Shown: positions 8,555 to 17,901, numbered from the stretch's first letter. The stretch is DNA of 64,000 nt from Pectinatus sottacetonis (GCF_015732155.1 NZ_WIQK01000001.1:1994001-2058000), one strand, 5' to 3'. Notes: generated by a model not told the origin, from the sequence alone. Program-made: numbers and translations.

Positions 8555-9604
8555 ATGAAGGTTACTTCAAAGATGAAAAAAGCAGCTGTTATTTTTTTAG
8601 TTGTATTTTTGGGAGCAGGTATTTATTATTTTATTCAGCGGGACAAAATATCAACTGATGATGCAGCTATTGATGGTCAGACCGTGGATATAAGTCCTAA
8701 AATATCAGGTTATATAAAGAATCTTTATGTAAAAGACAACCAGATTGTAAAAGCCGGTGAAGTTATTATGCAGATAGATCCCAAAGATTATCAGCTTCAA
8801 GTTGAGAATGCTAAAGCAGCATTAGCAGCAGCCAATGCTGCTTTAGCTGCTGCTCAGAATCAGTCAGCGGCAACTGCAATCACGGCACCGGCAAATGTAA
8901 GCGAAGCTGACCAGAAAGTGAATGCTGCGCAGGCAGCGTGGGAAAAAGCCCTGGCTGATAAAAATCGTATGGGGATGCTCATTCAAAGCGGGGCCTGCTC
9001 ACAGCAGGAATATGATCAAGCTGTGGCAGCGGAAAAGTCAACAAGAGCTTCACTCGCTCAGATGAAAGCTTCATTGGTATCGGCAAATTCTGCACCTGAC
9101 ATCATAGAAAGTTCCCAAAATAAAGTAAAGCAGCTTCAGGCTCAAGTCGCACAGGCGCAGGCAGAACTTGACCAAGCCGAAAATAATCTGCAGCATACAA
9201 AAATAGTTGCTCCGATGGCGGGACGAATAACCAAGAAAAGTGTCAATAAGGGAGCTTATGTCCAGGCGGGTACCAAAATATGTTCACTGGTGAGTTTTAA
9301 TTTATGGGTAACAGCAAACTTTAAAGAAAATGAACTGCATGGAATAAAACCAGGTGATAAAGTAAAAATAAAAGTAGACGCATTTCCAGATATGGAATTA
9401 ACTGGTAAAGTAGATAGTTTTCAGGCAGGTACCGGTTCTTATTTTTCATTATTTCCAGCAGAAAATGCTACGGGAAATTATGTTAAGATAGTGCAGAGAG
9501 TTCCTGTGAGAATAGTATTTGATAAATTGCTGCCTAAACAGGCTGATGTATTGGGACCGGGAATGTCTGTGGTTCCTACTGTGTATTTAAATGGAGCTCG
9601 GTAA
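8555..9604 (+). CDS. HlyD/EmrA-type membrane fusion protein
   Basis: A 349-residue periplasmic adaptor. It has one N-terminal membrane anchor (AAVIFLVVFLGAGIYYFI), a lipoyl/barrel-sandwich half (VDISPKISGYIKNLYVKDNQ), an Ala/Gln-rich coiled coil (about 85-205), the second lipoyl half (TKIVAPMAGRITKKSVNKG) and a beta-barrel. It links the MFS pump encoded next to an outer-membrane channel, which implies a diderm envelope. I chose ATG 8555 over an in-frame ATG at 8525 because AGGAGGG lies eight bases before it. Two bases separate it from the pump gene. Confidence 0.9.
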   Translation: MKVTSKMKKAAVIFLVVFLGAGIYYFIQRDKISTDDAAIDGQTVDISPKISGYIKNLYVKDNQIVKAGEVIMQIDPKDYQLQVENAKAALAAANAALAAAQNQSAATAITAPANVSEADQKVNAAQAAWEKALADKNRMGMLIQSGACSQQEYDQAVAAEKSTRASLAQMKASLVSANSAPDIIESSQNKVKQLQAQVAQAQAELDQAENNLQHTKIVAPMAGRITKKSVNKGAYVQAGTKICSLVSFNLWVTANFKENELHGIKPGDKVKIKVDAFPDMELTGKVDSFQAGTGSYFSLFPAENATGNYVKIVQRVPVRIVFDKLLPKQADVLGPGMSVVPTVYLNGAR

Positions 9605-9606
9605 TT

Positions 9607-11160
9607 ATGCAGAGGCAGGTAAGCCCGCTCTTAGTATCTTCTGTTGTGAGTTTAGCTGCGTTTATGGAAGTATTGGATACTACAATAGTAAATGTGGCAT
9701 TGGCCCATATAGCTGGATCACTGGGAGCAGGTACAGATGAAAGTACATGGGTATTGACATCATATTTAGTGGCAAATGGCATAGTATTACCACTATCAGG
9801 CTGGTTGTCTTCACTCATGGGACGTAAAAATTTTTTTATGACATGCATATTGGGATTTACTACAGCATCGTTTTTATGCGGGGTATCAACATCATTGCCA
9901 ATGCTAATAGTATGCAGAGCTCTTCAAGGAATTGCTGGCGGTGGTTTGCAGCCAAGCCAGCAGGCGATAATAAAGGACAGCTTTCCCCCTAATAAATTAG
10001 GTATGGCTTTTGCTATAACTGGTGCAACTACAGTGCTGGCACCTATATTGGGACCGACCTTAGGCGGTTATATAACTGATGCATTTAGTTGGCGTTGGAT
10101 ATTTTTTATGAACGTTCCAGTCGGAATGTTAGCAGTAATTTTAGTAAAATTACTTGTTTCTGATCCACCAAGCGCACAAAAAAGTAAGGTTGATTCCATT
10201 GACTATATAGGATTGGGATTAGTTGCACTGGGATTAGGAACATTGCAGGTGGTACTGGATAAGGGACAGCAGAATGATTGGTTTGACAGTAATTTTATAA
10301 TAACATTTGCAATTATATCTGCTATTAGTATTATATTTGCAATTTATTGGATATCGCAGCAGAAAAATCCTATAATAAAACTTAAATTATTCAAGATACC
10401 CAGCTTTTCTATGCCTTGTATAATGTTATTTTTTGTCGGTTTTGCTATTTACTCGAGCTCAGCATTATTGCCGATGCTGGTGCAGTCAAATTTTGGTTAT
10501 GATGCTACATTATCCGGCTTGGTACTTTCCCCGGCGGGATTGGTCATTATGTTTATTCTGCCTATAGCCGGGCGGTTAGTCAATAAGATTGAAGCTAAAT
10601 ATCTTATTGCGTTTGGAATGCTATTAAATGCCACAGGGATGTTTTATACCAGTTATGTGACACCGCAGACTGACTATAATACTTTTGTTGTTATGCGTAC
10701 CATGCAGATGATAGGAATGCCTTTTCTGTTTATACCGGCAAGTACACTGGCTTTTTCACGTATTTCCGCAGATGACAGCAGTAATGCTTCGGCGATAGTT
10801 TCATTGATGCGTAATCTTGGCGGCAGTATCGGGATATCAGTAGTCATGAGCAGGCTAGCTGATTACAAACAAATAGAGCAGGCTAATCTGGCTCGTCATC
10901 TGACGATGGATAATATGGGTTTTCGTGATGCGCTAGCACAGTACGCGCACACCATAAGAGATTTAGGGGTAACTCCTGCGCAAGCTTCTTCTGGGACGAT
11001 GGCACATATCTACCAGGAAATGATACAGCAGGCCAGCATCATTGCATTTCATGATGCATATAATTTTGTCGGTACAATATTGATAGCTTTAGCAGTTATG
11101 GCGCTATTTATGCCTAAAAATAAACAGCATGAAGCAGTGCAAAGAAAAACTGATCATTAG
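9607..11160 (+). CDS. DHA2 (EmrB/QacA) family MFS multidrug transporter
   Basis: A 517-residue, 14-segment proton antiporter of the EmrB type. Hallmarks are LDTTIVNVALAHI in segment 1, motif A-like GWLSSLMGRKNFFM, and the motif C region GPTLGGYITDAFSWRWIFFM. It works with the HlyD protein directly upstream as a tripartite exporter. The gene ends 20 bases before IS copy 1, so whatever originally lay downstream has been displaced or the operon simply ends here. Confidence 0.9.
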   Translation: MQRQVSPLLVSSVVSLAAFMEVLDTTIVNVALAHIAGSLGAGTDESTWVLTSYLVANGIVLPLSGWLSSLMGRKNFFMTCILGFTTASFLCGVSTSLPMLIVCRALQGIAGGGLQPSQQAIIKDSFPPNKLGMAFAITGATTVLAPILGPTLGGYITDAFSWRWIFFMNVPVGMLAVILVKLLVSDPPSAQKSKVDSIDYIGLGLVALGLGTLQVVLDKGQQNDWFDSNFIITFAIISAISIIFAIYWISQQKNPIIKLKLFKIPSFSMPCIMLFFVGFAIYSSSALLPMLVQSNFGYDATLSGLVLSPAGLVIMFILPIAGRLVNKIEAKYLIAFGMLLNATGMFYTSYVTPQTDYNTFVVMRTMQMIGMPFLFIPASTLAFSRISADDSSNASAIVSLMRNLGGSIGISVVMSRLADYKQIEQANLARHLTMDNMGFRDALAQYAHTIRDLGVTPAQASSGTMAHIYQEMIQQASIIAFHDAYNFVGTILIALAVMALFMPKNKQHEAVQRKTDH

Positions 11161-11230
11161 TTTGTATTTATAAATAATAGGGGCTGTGACAAAATGAGAA
11201 ATCATTTTGTCCACAGCCTCTTTTTCTAGT

Positions 11231-13106
11231 GTGCCCGGCATGGGCGCAGTCTAACGGGTGAAAGTCCCGAGTGCAGGTTAATAGTGCCAAGCACATAGCT
11301 TAAGGCAAGGGTGTCCATCGCGAGGTGGAATCTAAAGGAAGCCAGCGGCAAATCTCTGGTCTGACGAACAGAAATCACATATAAGGCAGGAGTAACCGGG
11401 TAAGGTTGCTAGACAAACCAAAGCCCAAAACTATTCGAGGCCAATCCTGTAAATGTGGCAGATGGATGGAGAGAAAGACTGCGTTCTTACCCGGGGAGGT
11501 CTCGCGGACATGCAGAAATAAAATTGAAACATGGTTGAAATAAGATTTATCGTGAGAAGTCAGCTGAGGTCATAGTACTGGAAGAAATCCAGGAAGGACC
11601 GAACAATAATAGCGTTCTTGGGCAGAGGGAGGAGAAGTCATGCAAAGAAAGCAGAAAACCAATAAAATGGACTGCCCTTGTAAGGGTATGTTGGAAACAG
11701 ATAGTAGCAAGGGAGCGCAGAGCATGACATCGCTGGGAACTGCAACAAAGAACCGTGTGAACCTGTTAGAAATAATCCTAAGTCCGGCAAATCTCAATGA
11801 AGCCTATCTCAGGGTAAAGCGAAAGAAAGGCGCAGCCGGAGTAGATGGCATGAAAGTTGACGAAATGTACGGATGGTTAAAAGAACATAAGGAAGAATTC
11901 CTTGAATCGCTAAAGAACGGGAAATATAAACCACAGCCGGTACGGCGGGTAGAAATACCTAAGCCAGACGGAGGGAAAAGAAAGCTTGGCATACCAACAG
12001 TACTGGACAGAGTAATACAACAAGCAATAATGCAGGTACTACAGCCAATTTTCGAACAGACATTCTCAGACAACAGTTATGGATTCAGACCGGGAAAGAG
12101 TGCGCACCTGGCCATAAAACAGGCGGAAGCCTATTATAAAGAAGGATACACTAAAATAGTGGACCTTGACCTTGCACAGTACTTTGACACGGTAAATCAT
12201 GACATGCTCATAAACATGCTCCGAGAAGAAATACAGGATGAGCGCGCAATAGCACTCATCCGAAAATATTTAAAGAGCGGAGTAATGGAAGGCGGAATAA
12301 TAAGCCCGACAATGGCAGGAACGCCGCAGGGAGGAAACCTGTCACCATTACTGTCTAACATCTATCTTACAAAATTTGACAAACTGCTAGAAAGCAGGGG
12401 ACATAAATTTGTAAGATACGCCGATGACTGTAACATCTATGTAAAAACGCCAAGAGCGGCAAAACGTGTAATGGAGAGCTGTATAAACTATCTTGAAGGA
12501 AAACTGAAACTAAAAGTCAACCGGAAGAAAAGTAAAATAGGCAGCCCATTGCGGGAAAAGTTTTTAGGATTTTCTCTGCACAAAGTAGTAGGGAAAATAG
12601 GAATCAGGCCACACCAAAATGTAATCCGGAAATTCAAGCAAAAGGTGAAAGAAATAACCGGCCGCAGTCGCGGCCGGTCAATAGAAAGCATCTTGCTTGA
12701 ATTAAAAAATTATACAATAGGCTGGCTTAATTACTTTTCCATAAGCGATATGCGCAGCAGAATACAAGATTTAAACCAGTGGATTAGGCGTAGATTGAGA
12801 ATGTATCTGTGGAAACAGTGGAAGAAAATTTCCGCGAGATTTAAAAATCTGAATCGATTAGGATTGTACAAAGGCAAGGCGTGGGAGTATGCCAATACAA
12901 GACTGGGGTACTGGCGCATCGCAAACAGTCCAATATTAGGCAAAACACTAACAGATAAATATCTTGAGTCGCTTGGTTATATGAATATAGCCAAGAAATA
13001 TGAGATGTTTCATTCACGTTAAATTATTGAACCGCCGTATACTGAACAGTAAGTACGGTGGTGTGAGAGGTCGGTCATTCAATTAATGAGTGACCTCCTA
13101 CTCGAT
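11231..13106 (+). ncRNA. Group II intron, copy 1
   Basis: The RNA begins GTGCCCGGCATGGGC and has a 5' region rich in conserved group II sequence. The maturase lies in domain IV. A domain V hairpin follows (about 13029-13066, CCGCCGTATACTG closing with AGTACGGTGG-like pairing), then a domain VI stem ending in CTCCTACTCGAT. It is inserted directly after the T-run of the hairpin at the IS left end, the kind of site used by terminator-targeting (class C-like) introns. The class assignment is inferred. The 3' boundary is uncertain by a base or two. Confidence 0.85.
11640..13022 (+). CDS. ltrA: Group II intron reverse transcriptase/maturase, copy 1
   Basis: A 460-residue intron-encoded protein. 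Reverse transcriptase blocks include AGVDGMKVDEM, IPKPDGGKRKLGIPTVLDRV, YGFRPGKSAH, DLAQYFDTVNHDML, TPQGGNLSPLLSNIYL and the catalytic RYADDCN. The C-terminal third is the maturase X/thumb domain. No HNH endonuclease motif follows, so insertion would need a nick or single-stranded DNA. GGAGGAG precedes the ATG. It differs from copy 2 at one residue (Arg here, Cys there, codon at 12465-12467). Confidence 0.95.
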   Translation: MQRKQKTNKMDCPCKGMLETDSSKGAQSMTSLGTATKNRVNLLEIILSPANLNEAYLRVKRKKGAAGVDGMKVDEMYGWLKEHKEEFLESLKNGKYKPQPVRRVEIPKPDGGKRKLGIPTVLDRVIQQAIMQVLQPIFEQTFSDNSYGFRPGKSAHLAIKQAEAYYKEGYTKIVDLDLAQYFDTVNHDMLINMLREEIQDERAIALIRKYLKSGVMEGGIISPTMAGTPQGGNLSPLLSNIYLTKFDKLLESRGHKFVRYADDCNIYVKTPRAAKRVMESCINYLEGKLKLKVNRKKSKIGSPLREKFLGFSLHKVVGKIGIRPHQNVIRKFKQKVKEITGRSRGRSIESILLELKNYTIGWLNYFSISDMRSRIQDLNQWIRRRLRMYLWKQWKKISARFKNLNRLGLYKGKAWEYANTRLGYWRIANSPILGKTLTDKYLESLGYMNIAKKYEMFHSR

Positions 13107-13187
13107 TACAATTTGAGGCAACAAGCAGGTAATTACTGAAAAAAGGACATAATCCCCCTTTCCCCGTAAAAACTGCTTTTCTACAGT

Positions 13188-13448
13188 TTATGCGGCTTTC
13201 TTCAAGCGTAGTTTTTTATTTAAGATTGTTTTCAACATACTGGTCGGGTTGTATCTGATGCCTCCGGTAACGTGTTCCGGAACATTTTTCAGGTACTTCT
13301 CCAAGTCGATTCCCTCCATAAATCGGTCAAAAACCAGCACGGGATCACAGATATTCAGATAATCTGAAATAAATAGTGGCAAAACTGCCTGTTTTATTTT
13401 AGAATGATTAGGGGTAATGTTTTTCATTGGTACGTAAAATTTTACCAC
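13188..13448 (-). pseudogene. IS1182-type transposase, internally deleted
   Basis: The first 76 residues and the last ten (NKKLRLKKAA) match the complete transposase at 24039-25634, but 1335 bp (exactly 445 codons) between them are missing near 13220. The remnant stays in frame as an 86-residue product, yet all catalytic residues are gone. Three of its residues differ from copy 2 (Ile/Val, Asp/Tyr, Gly/Arg), so the copies have been separate for some time. Confidence 0.9.
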
Positions 13449-13526
13449 AAAATGAGGACCACCGGCTATTTCCAGCCAGTGATCCTCATTTGTTTTTATT
13501 GGGACTTTATTTCACAGCCCCTTTTT

Positions 13527-13934
13527 TTATTCTCCAAAACTTAAAAAACCATAGTTTGTTGATGTAGTTTCTTTGTTTTTAGTGTCATAATCTGATGGAT
13601 TATAAGGATCATACGCATAAATAGATCCAGCTTTTACTTTTTCAGCATCTAATCGTGAAATTGTTGCAGCAGCATTTTGCGCTGTAACATTATCAGTAAG
13701 TTTTGTTCCAATTAGCCGGGCACGTTCACTTAATGCTATTGCATTAGTGATATTAATAGCATTATTTTTTTGTTTTTCGCTTAATAAGCCATCATCTTTT
13801 AATTCAACTAAATTAGATATTGTTTCTTGTCTGCTGTTTTCATGTTGTACAACTTGCTGATACATTTCATCCGATTGAGTGTTGGTTGTGTTAAGGGCAG
13901 CACTTAATTTTTTTTCTAAAGTGCTATCGTTCAT
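13527..13934 (-). CDS. Hypothetical protein
   Basis: A 135-residue hydrophilic protein that I do not recognise. It is rich in Asn, Thr and Ala, with a predicted helical middle (ETISNLVELKDDGLLSEKQK) and a Pro/Tyr/Asp-rich tail (YDPYNPSDYD). There is no signal peptide, Cys or membrane segment. The ribosome site before the ATG is weak. It lies about 85 bases downstream of the dehalogenase-like gene on the same strand and may be the last gene of that operon. Its stop falls six bases from IS copy 1. Confidence 0.5.
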   Translation of the reverse strand: MNDSTLEKKLSAALNTTNTQSDEMYQQVVQHENSRQETISNLVELKDDGLLSEKQKNNAINITNAIALSERARLIGTKLTDNVTAQNAAATISRLDAEKVKAGSIYAYDPYNPSDYDTKNKETTSTNYGFLSFGE

Positions 13935-14019
13935 GGCATCACGTAAAATATATTACTATTAATTTTATATTGTTTTTTAGCGTTTACACAAAACTTGAAG
14001 AACTCTCTCCTTTCCTAAA

Positions 14020-14937
14020 TTAATTTTTTGTCTTATATTTTTCCAAGAAAGTTGAAAGAGTTTCTAAAACTATTTCCGGTTGTTCTTCAGGAACAAGATG
14101 ACCACATTCCTTAATACCAAATCCGGCTACATTTTCAGCCCGTTTTTTCCAATTAGCCAAAACATTCCACAAATTACCGACTACACCATTCGCTCCCCAT
14201 AATACTAATAATGGTGTTTTTATTATTTTAGTTCTGTCAGCTATATCATATTTCATATCAATGGTAGCTGAGGCCCGATAATCTTCACTTACACCATGAA
14301 TAGTCATTGGATCAGAGAAGCATTTAATATACTCCTGTAGTACATCTTCAGAAAAATTGTTCTTGGTTTTAGGATTAATTTTCAACTGTAAATTAAATCT
14401 GATAAAAAAATCAGCGTTACCATTTAATAATTTTTCAGGGAGGCCATTATTCTGAATGTAAAAAAACCAATGCCAATACTTAGTAGCAAACTCCTGGTTC
14501 GTATCATGATACATATCATATGTAGGTAAAATATCCATTAATGTACAGCTGATCGCTTTTTCAGGGTGATCCATAATTAAACGATGACAAACACGAGCTC
14601 CTCTATCGTGACCTACTAAATGAAATTTTGTAAATCCAAGCTTTGCCATAACTTTAATTACATCATCAGCCATTACTCTTTTTGAATAATTAGAGTGGTC
14701 AGGAAGACCTTGTGGTTTTGTACTATATCCATAGCCGCGAAGATCTGTTATTATCACACTGTATTTGGAAGTAAGCTTTGGGGCTATAAAACGCCAGGTA
14801 AGATAATTTTCTGGATGCCCGTGTAAAAATACAACTGCTTCTTTACCATGTCCGCCTATTAAAGTATTAATTTTTATGTTTTCACCTACATCTATTAACT
14901 TGTTAACAAATTTGGGAAAATATTTTTCTATTAACAT
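14020..14937 (-). CDS. Alpha/beta hydrolase, fluoroacetate/haloacetate dehalogenase-like
   Basis: A 305-residue alpha/beta hydrolase with HGHPENYLTWR (oxyanion region) and GHDRGARVCHR at 109-119. The spacing matches fluoroacetate dehalogenase closely: nucleophile Asp111, carboxylate-binding Arg112 and Arg115, Asp135, halide-pocket His156, Trp157 and Tyr220 (in EDYRASATID), and base His280 (ECGH). Such enzymes hydrolyse haloacetates to glycolate. Substrate cannot be proven from sequence, and epoxide hydrolases are related. AGGAGG precedes the ATG. It is third in an operon after the LeuC/LeuD-like genes, probably under the divergent LysR regulator. Confidence 0.82.
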   Translation of the reverse strand: MLIEKYFPKFVNKLIDVGENIKINTLIGGHGKEAVVFLHGHPENYLTWRFIAPKLTSKYSVIITDLRGYGYSTKPQGLPDHSNYSKRVMADDVIKVMAKLGFTKFHLVGHDRGARVCHRLIMDHPEKAISCTLMDILPTYDMYHDTNQEFATKYWHWFFYIQNNGLPEKLLNGNADFFIRFNLQLKINPKTKNNFSEDVLQEYIKCFSDPMTIHGVSEDYRASATIDMKYDIADRTKIIKTPLLVLWGANGVVGNLWNVLANWKKRAENVAGFGIKECGHLVPEEQPEIVLETLSTFLEKYKTKN

Positions 14938-14968
14938 GTATTCCTCCTGTATGATTTATTACTTTTAT

Positions 14969-15496
14969 TTAATCAATTTCCATTGAGCAAATCGTTTCTT
15001 CCTGCATTTTCCGAATCATGGGAATAATACCGCCATTTTGTAATATATTCATCATATAATCGTTCATTGGTTCTGAATGTGCAGATTTCCCTGTTGTAAT
15101 ATTTTTAATTGTACCTGTTAGAAAATTGACACTTAATTTATCTTTTTGATGGACCATATTATGTATACCTTTACATGTAATAGCTGGAATACCTAAATTT
15201 ATTGCATTACGATAAAATATACGGGCAAAGGATTCTGCCAATATTGCCCCTACACCAATCCCTTTCAAAGTCATTACAGCATGTTCACGTGAAGAACCAC
15301 ATCCAAAATTTGTTCCACCGACAATAATATCGCCAACTGTAAATTTTTGTACAAGATCAGGTTGACTGCTGCCACTCATGGCATATTTTTTTATATCGTC
15401 CATTTCTGTAAATTCAACATATTTACCCGGATAAATTTGATCAGTATCAATATTATTACCAAACAGATACACGATACCTTTTGCTATTTTTTTCAT
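14969..15496 (-). CDS. leuD: 3-isopropylmalate dehydratase small subunit-like (aconitase swivel domain)
   Basis: The 175-residue product has the swivel-domain signature NIDTDQIYPGKY and GGTNFGCGSSREHA, typical of short archaeal/clostridial-type LeuD, homoaconitase or 2,3-dimethylmalate dehydratase small subunits. It pairs with the large subunit directly upstream to isomerise or hydrate a hydroxy-diacid. I start at ATG 15496 rather than the upstream in-frame start at 15520, because AAGGAG at 15507-15512 serves it and overlaps the large-subunit stop. No other leucine-biosynthesis gene is nearby, so a catabolic substrate is possible. Confidence 0.82.
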   Translation of the reverse strand: MKKIAKGIVYLFGNNIDTDQIYPGKYVEFTEMDDIKKYAMSGSSQPDLVQKFTVGDIIVGGTNFGCGSSREHAVMTLKGIGVGAILAESFARIFYRNAINLGIPAITCKGIHNMVHQKDKLSVNFLTGTIKNITTGKSAHSEPMNDYMMNILQNGGIIPMIRKMQEETICSMEID

Positions 15497-15510
15497 AGTC
15501 AATTTTCTCC

Positions 15511-16761
15511 TTAAAAACATTCTGCCGGATCAGTTATTTTCCCATACAGTGCAGCAGTTGCTACTGATGCTGGTGAGCCCAGATAAATACGTCCGTTTAC
15601 ATTGCCCATCCGTCCCGGAAAATTGCGATTAGTAGATGATATGCATGTTTCGCCATCTGCAATAAGGCCTTGATGAATGCCCAGGCAGGCTGCACAACCT
15701 GGTGCCGTCAGTGTCGCTCCAGCAGCTACAAGTTCTTGGATATAGCCATTTTTTAAACATTCCTGCAGTACAAAGCGTGTTGCCGGTACCAGAATCATAC
15801 GTGTACCAGTGTGAATTTTTTTGCCGCTTAATATTTTAGCCGCAATTGCAAAATCTTCCGTTCGTCCGCCTGTGCAGGAGCCAAGATAAGCTTGATCTAT
15901 GTGGATACCAGCAAATTCATTTAAATTGGCTACATTATCCACACTAAATGGTGCTGCAAGTTGTGGTCTGATTTCCGATACATCATATGTGATATCTGCT
16001 GCATATTTATAGTCCCTGTCAGTATTATAAATTTTATAATTATGATTTACATGTGCAGCAAGGTATTTCATCGTGATTTCATCAGGCTGTATATAACTTG
16101 TTTTTGCTCCCATTTCTGTTGTCATGTTGCAAAGCACCATGCGTTCAGATATATTGAACTCCTTAAGAACCGGGCCAGCAAATTCAACAGCTTTATATAC
16201 GGCGTAATCAGCTTTTAAATTGCCAATGATATGCAAAATTACATCTTTGGCATAAACTCCTTTTGCCAATTTGCCTGCGAGATTTATGCGAATTACTTCC
16301 GGTACTTTAAACCAAAGCCTGCCGGTTACAAGAACTACTGCCAAATCCGTTGCTCCGACACCTGTACCAAAAGCGCCAAAAGCTCCATGCGTATTTGTAT
16401 GTGAATCAGTGATCGTAATAACCTCGCCAGGATATGATAATCCATAATCTGCCATAAGCTGATGACATACACCCTGATTAATATCCATAAGTTTCTTTAT
16501 GCCTTGTGATTTGGCAAATTCTCTAAATTTTTTATGATTATCTGCCTGTTTTTCTGTTGCACAGGGTGCATAGTGGTCAAAGAAAATTACAATCTTTTCC
16601 GGACTAAAAACTTTTTTCCCGCCCATCTCCCAAAAAGATTTTACGGTCTGATAATAAAGATCATTGATTCCGGCAATATCAATATTACAATTGACAATTT
16701 CTCCAGCATGTACAGAGGTTTTACCAGCGTTCACTGCCAATATTTTTTCGATAGCATGCAT
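15511..16761 (-). CDS. leuC: 3-isopropylmalate dehydratase large subunit-like (aconitase family)
   Basis: A 416-residue protein of the shorter LeuC/HacA/DmdA type. ITDSHTNTHGAFGAFGTGVG is the conserved substrate/cluster region, and the 4Fe-4S ligands lie in LGSCTGGR and PGCAACLG. It would catalyse a hydro-lyase/isomerase step with the small subunit 14 bases downstream. AAAGGAAG precedes the ATG. The gene is transcribed away from a LysR regulator, with dyads in the 136-base gap. Leucine synthesis or catabolism of a dimethylmalate-like acid are both possible; the absence of leuA/leuB here favours neither strongly. Confidence 0.85.
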   Translation of the reverse strand: MHAIEKILAVNAGKTSVHAGEIVNCNIDIAGINDLYYQTVKSFWEMGGKKVFSPEKIVIFFDHYAPCATEKQADNHKKFREFAKSQGIKKLMDINQGVCHQLMADYGLSYPGEVITITDSHTNTHGAFGAFGTGVGATDLAVVLVTGRLWFKVPEVIRINLAGKLAKGVYAKDVILHIIGNLKADYAVYKAVEFAGPVLKEFNISERMVLCNMTTEMGAKTSYIQPDEITMKYLAAHVNHNYKIYNTDRDYKYAADITYDVSEIRPQLAAPFSVDNVANLNEFAGIHIDQAYLGSCTGGRTEDFAIAAKILSGKKIHTGTRMILVPATRFVLQECLKNGYIQELVAAGATLTAPGCAACLGIHQGLIADGETCISSTNRNFPGRMGNVNGRIYLGSPASVATAALYGKITDPAECF

Positions 16762-16830
16762 ATTTCAAACTTCCTTTCATATTTCTGAAATTTTCTAACT
16801 TTTTCATCTTGATTTTACAGTAGGTACGTT

Positions 16831-16877
16831 ATAAAATCAATTTTATATATTATATAAGTATATAAAATTATTTTATA
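16831..16877. promoter_or_regulatory. Two AT-rich dyads, candidate LysR binding sites
   Basis: ATAAAATcaATTTTAT at 16831-16846 and TATAAAATtATTTTATA at 16861-16877 are perfect dyads in the divergent leuC/lysR spacer. Both contain a T-N11-A-like core expected of LysR-type sites. A LysR regulator acting at both promoters would bind here. Confidence 0.55.
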
Positions 16878-16897
16878 TATAAAAGGACGGTAGTATT

Positions 16898-17875
16898 ATG
16901 CAGCAAGAAATGAATTATATTTATGAAGTTTATAAAATGGGTAGTTTTTCTAAAGCAGCAGCTAATTTGTATTTGTCACAACCGGCTTTGAGTATTTCTG
17001 TAAAAAAAGTAGAAAAGGAAATTGGCATGCCCATTTTTGATCGAAGTCAGCAACCTTTAAAATTAACTGAAGCTGGTAAAATATATATTCAGAAAATAAT
17101 TGACATAAAGTTGCTGGAAAATGATTTAGAAAATGAACTGCAGGATATTGCGAAACTGAGTGTTGGTAAATTACGTCTTGGTGGAACACAATATTTTAAT
17201 TCGTATGTCATGCCAATTGTTATAAAAAAATATATGTACTATTATCCTAAAATTGAATTATCCTTATTTGAAGATAATTCTGGTCTGCTTGATACTAAAC
17301 TAGCTGACGGTTCAGTCGATATAATGTTTCATTGTGGTTCATTTGATAAAAAGTCTTTTATGGGGACCGATATATTCGAAGATCGTCTGCTTTTGGCTGT
17401 GCCTGAGGAATTATTAACAGACAAAAAAACAGCCAATAAAGGATTAACGGCAAATCAGGTAAAAAAGGATATACTTTTTACTAAAGACTGCCCATATGTT
17501 CCTTTATCGGCTTTTGCTGATATTCCTTTTTTGATTTTAACTGAAAGCAATAATTTGCATGAACGGTCATTGGCAATTTGCACAGGTGCGGGTTTTATAC
17601 CTAAAGTACGATTTTATGTTGAACAGTTGGAAACTGCTTATCATCTTGCCTATAATGGTCTGGGCGCAACTTTTATAAGTGATCTTATGATAAAAAAAAC
17701 CCCCCGGGATAATATGCTTTATTATAAAATTATTGAACCTGAAGCTATACGCCATTTTCAAGCAGTTATAAGGAGAAAAGGTTATACTTCTTTTGCAATG
17801 CAGACTTTTATTAAATTAACTAAGTCTATATGGGTTAATAGATTATCATGCTTACATGTACAAAAAGAGCATTAG
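16898..17875 (+). CDS. LysR family transcriptional regulator
   Basis: A 325-residue regulator. The N-terminal winged helix-turn-helix (GSFSKAAANLYLSQPALSIS, about 13-32) is followed by a substrate-binding-like effector domain (KLRLGGTQYFNSYVMP onward). AAAAGGACGG precedes the ATG. It is divergent from the leuC-leuD-hydrolase operon and is the obvious candidate to control it, using a carboxylate co-inducer as is common in the family. The effector is unknown. Confidence 0.88.
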   Translation: MQQEMNYIYEVYKMGSFSKAAANLYLSQPALSISVKKVEKEIGMPIFDRSQQPLKLTEAGKIYIQKIIDIKLLENDLENELQDIAKLSVGKLRLGGTQYFNSYVMPIVIKKYMYYYPKIELSLFEDNSGLLDTKLADGSVDIMFHCGSFDKKSFMGTDIFEDRLLLAVPEELLTDKKTANKGLTANQVKKDILFTKDCPYVPLSAFADIPFLILTESNNLHERSLAICTGAGFIPKVRFYVEQLETAYHLAYNGLGATFISDLMIKKTPRDNMLYYKIIEPEAIRHFQAVIRRKGYTSFAMQTFIKLTKSIWVNRLSCLHVQKEH

Positions 17876-17901
17876 AGAGACTATTCAGGCCAATGGCATA
17901 A

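Larger units (their letters stand above)
11180..13521. mobile_element. IS1182-type insertion sequence, copy 1: internally deleted and carrying a group II intron
   Basis: The ends share the terminal inverted repeat GGGGCTGTGA (11180 on +, 13521 on -). Without the intron the element is only 466 bp because 1335 bp of transposase have been lost. Subterminal palindromes at both ends can form terminator-like hairpins. No clear target duplication is seen (flanks AATA and TTTT). It is a direct repeat of the complete copy at 22031-25707. With no functional transposase it could move only in trans. Confidence 0.88.

Noticed and set aside
11180-13521. Target-site duplication around the IS copies
   Set aside because: Flanking bases (AATA/TTTT and AATT/TTAT) do not give a convincing duplication at either copy.
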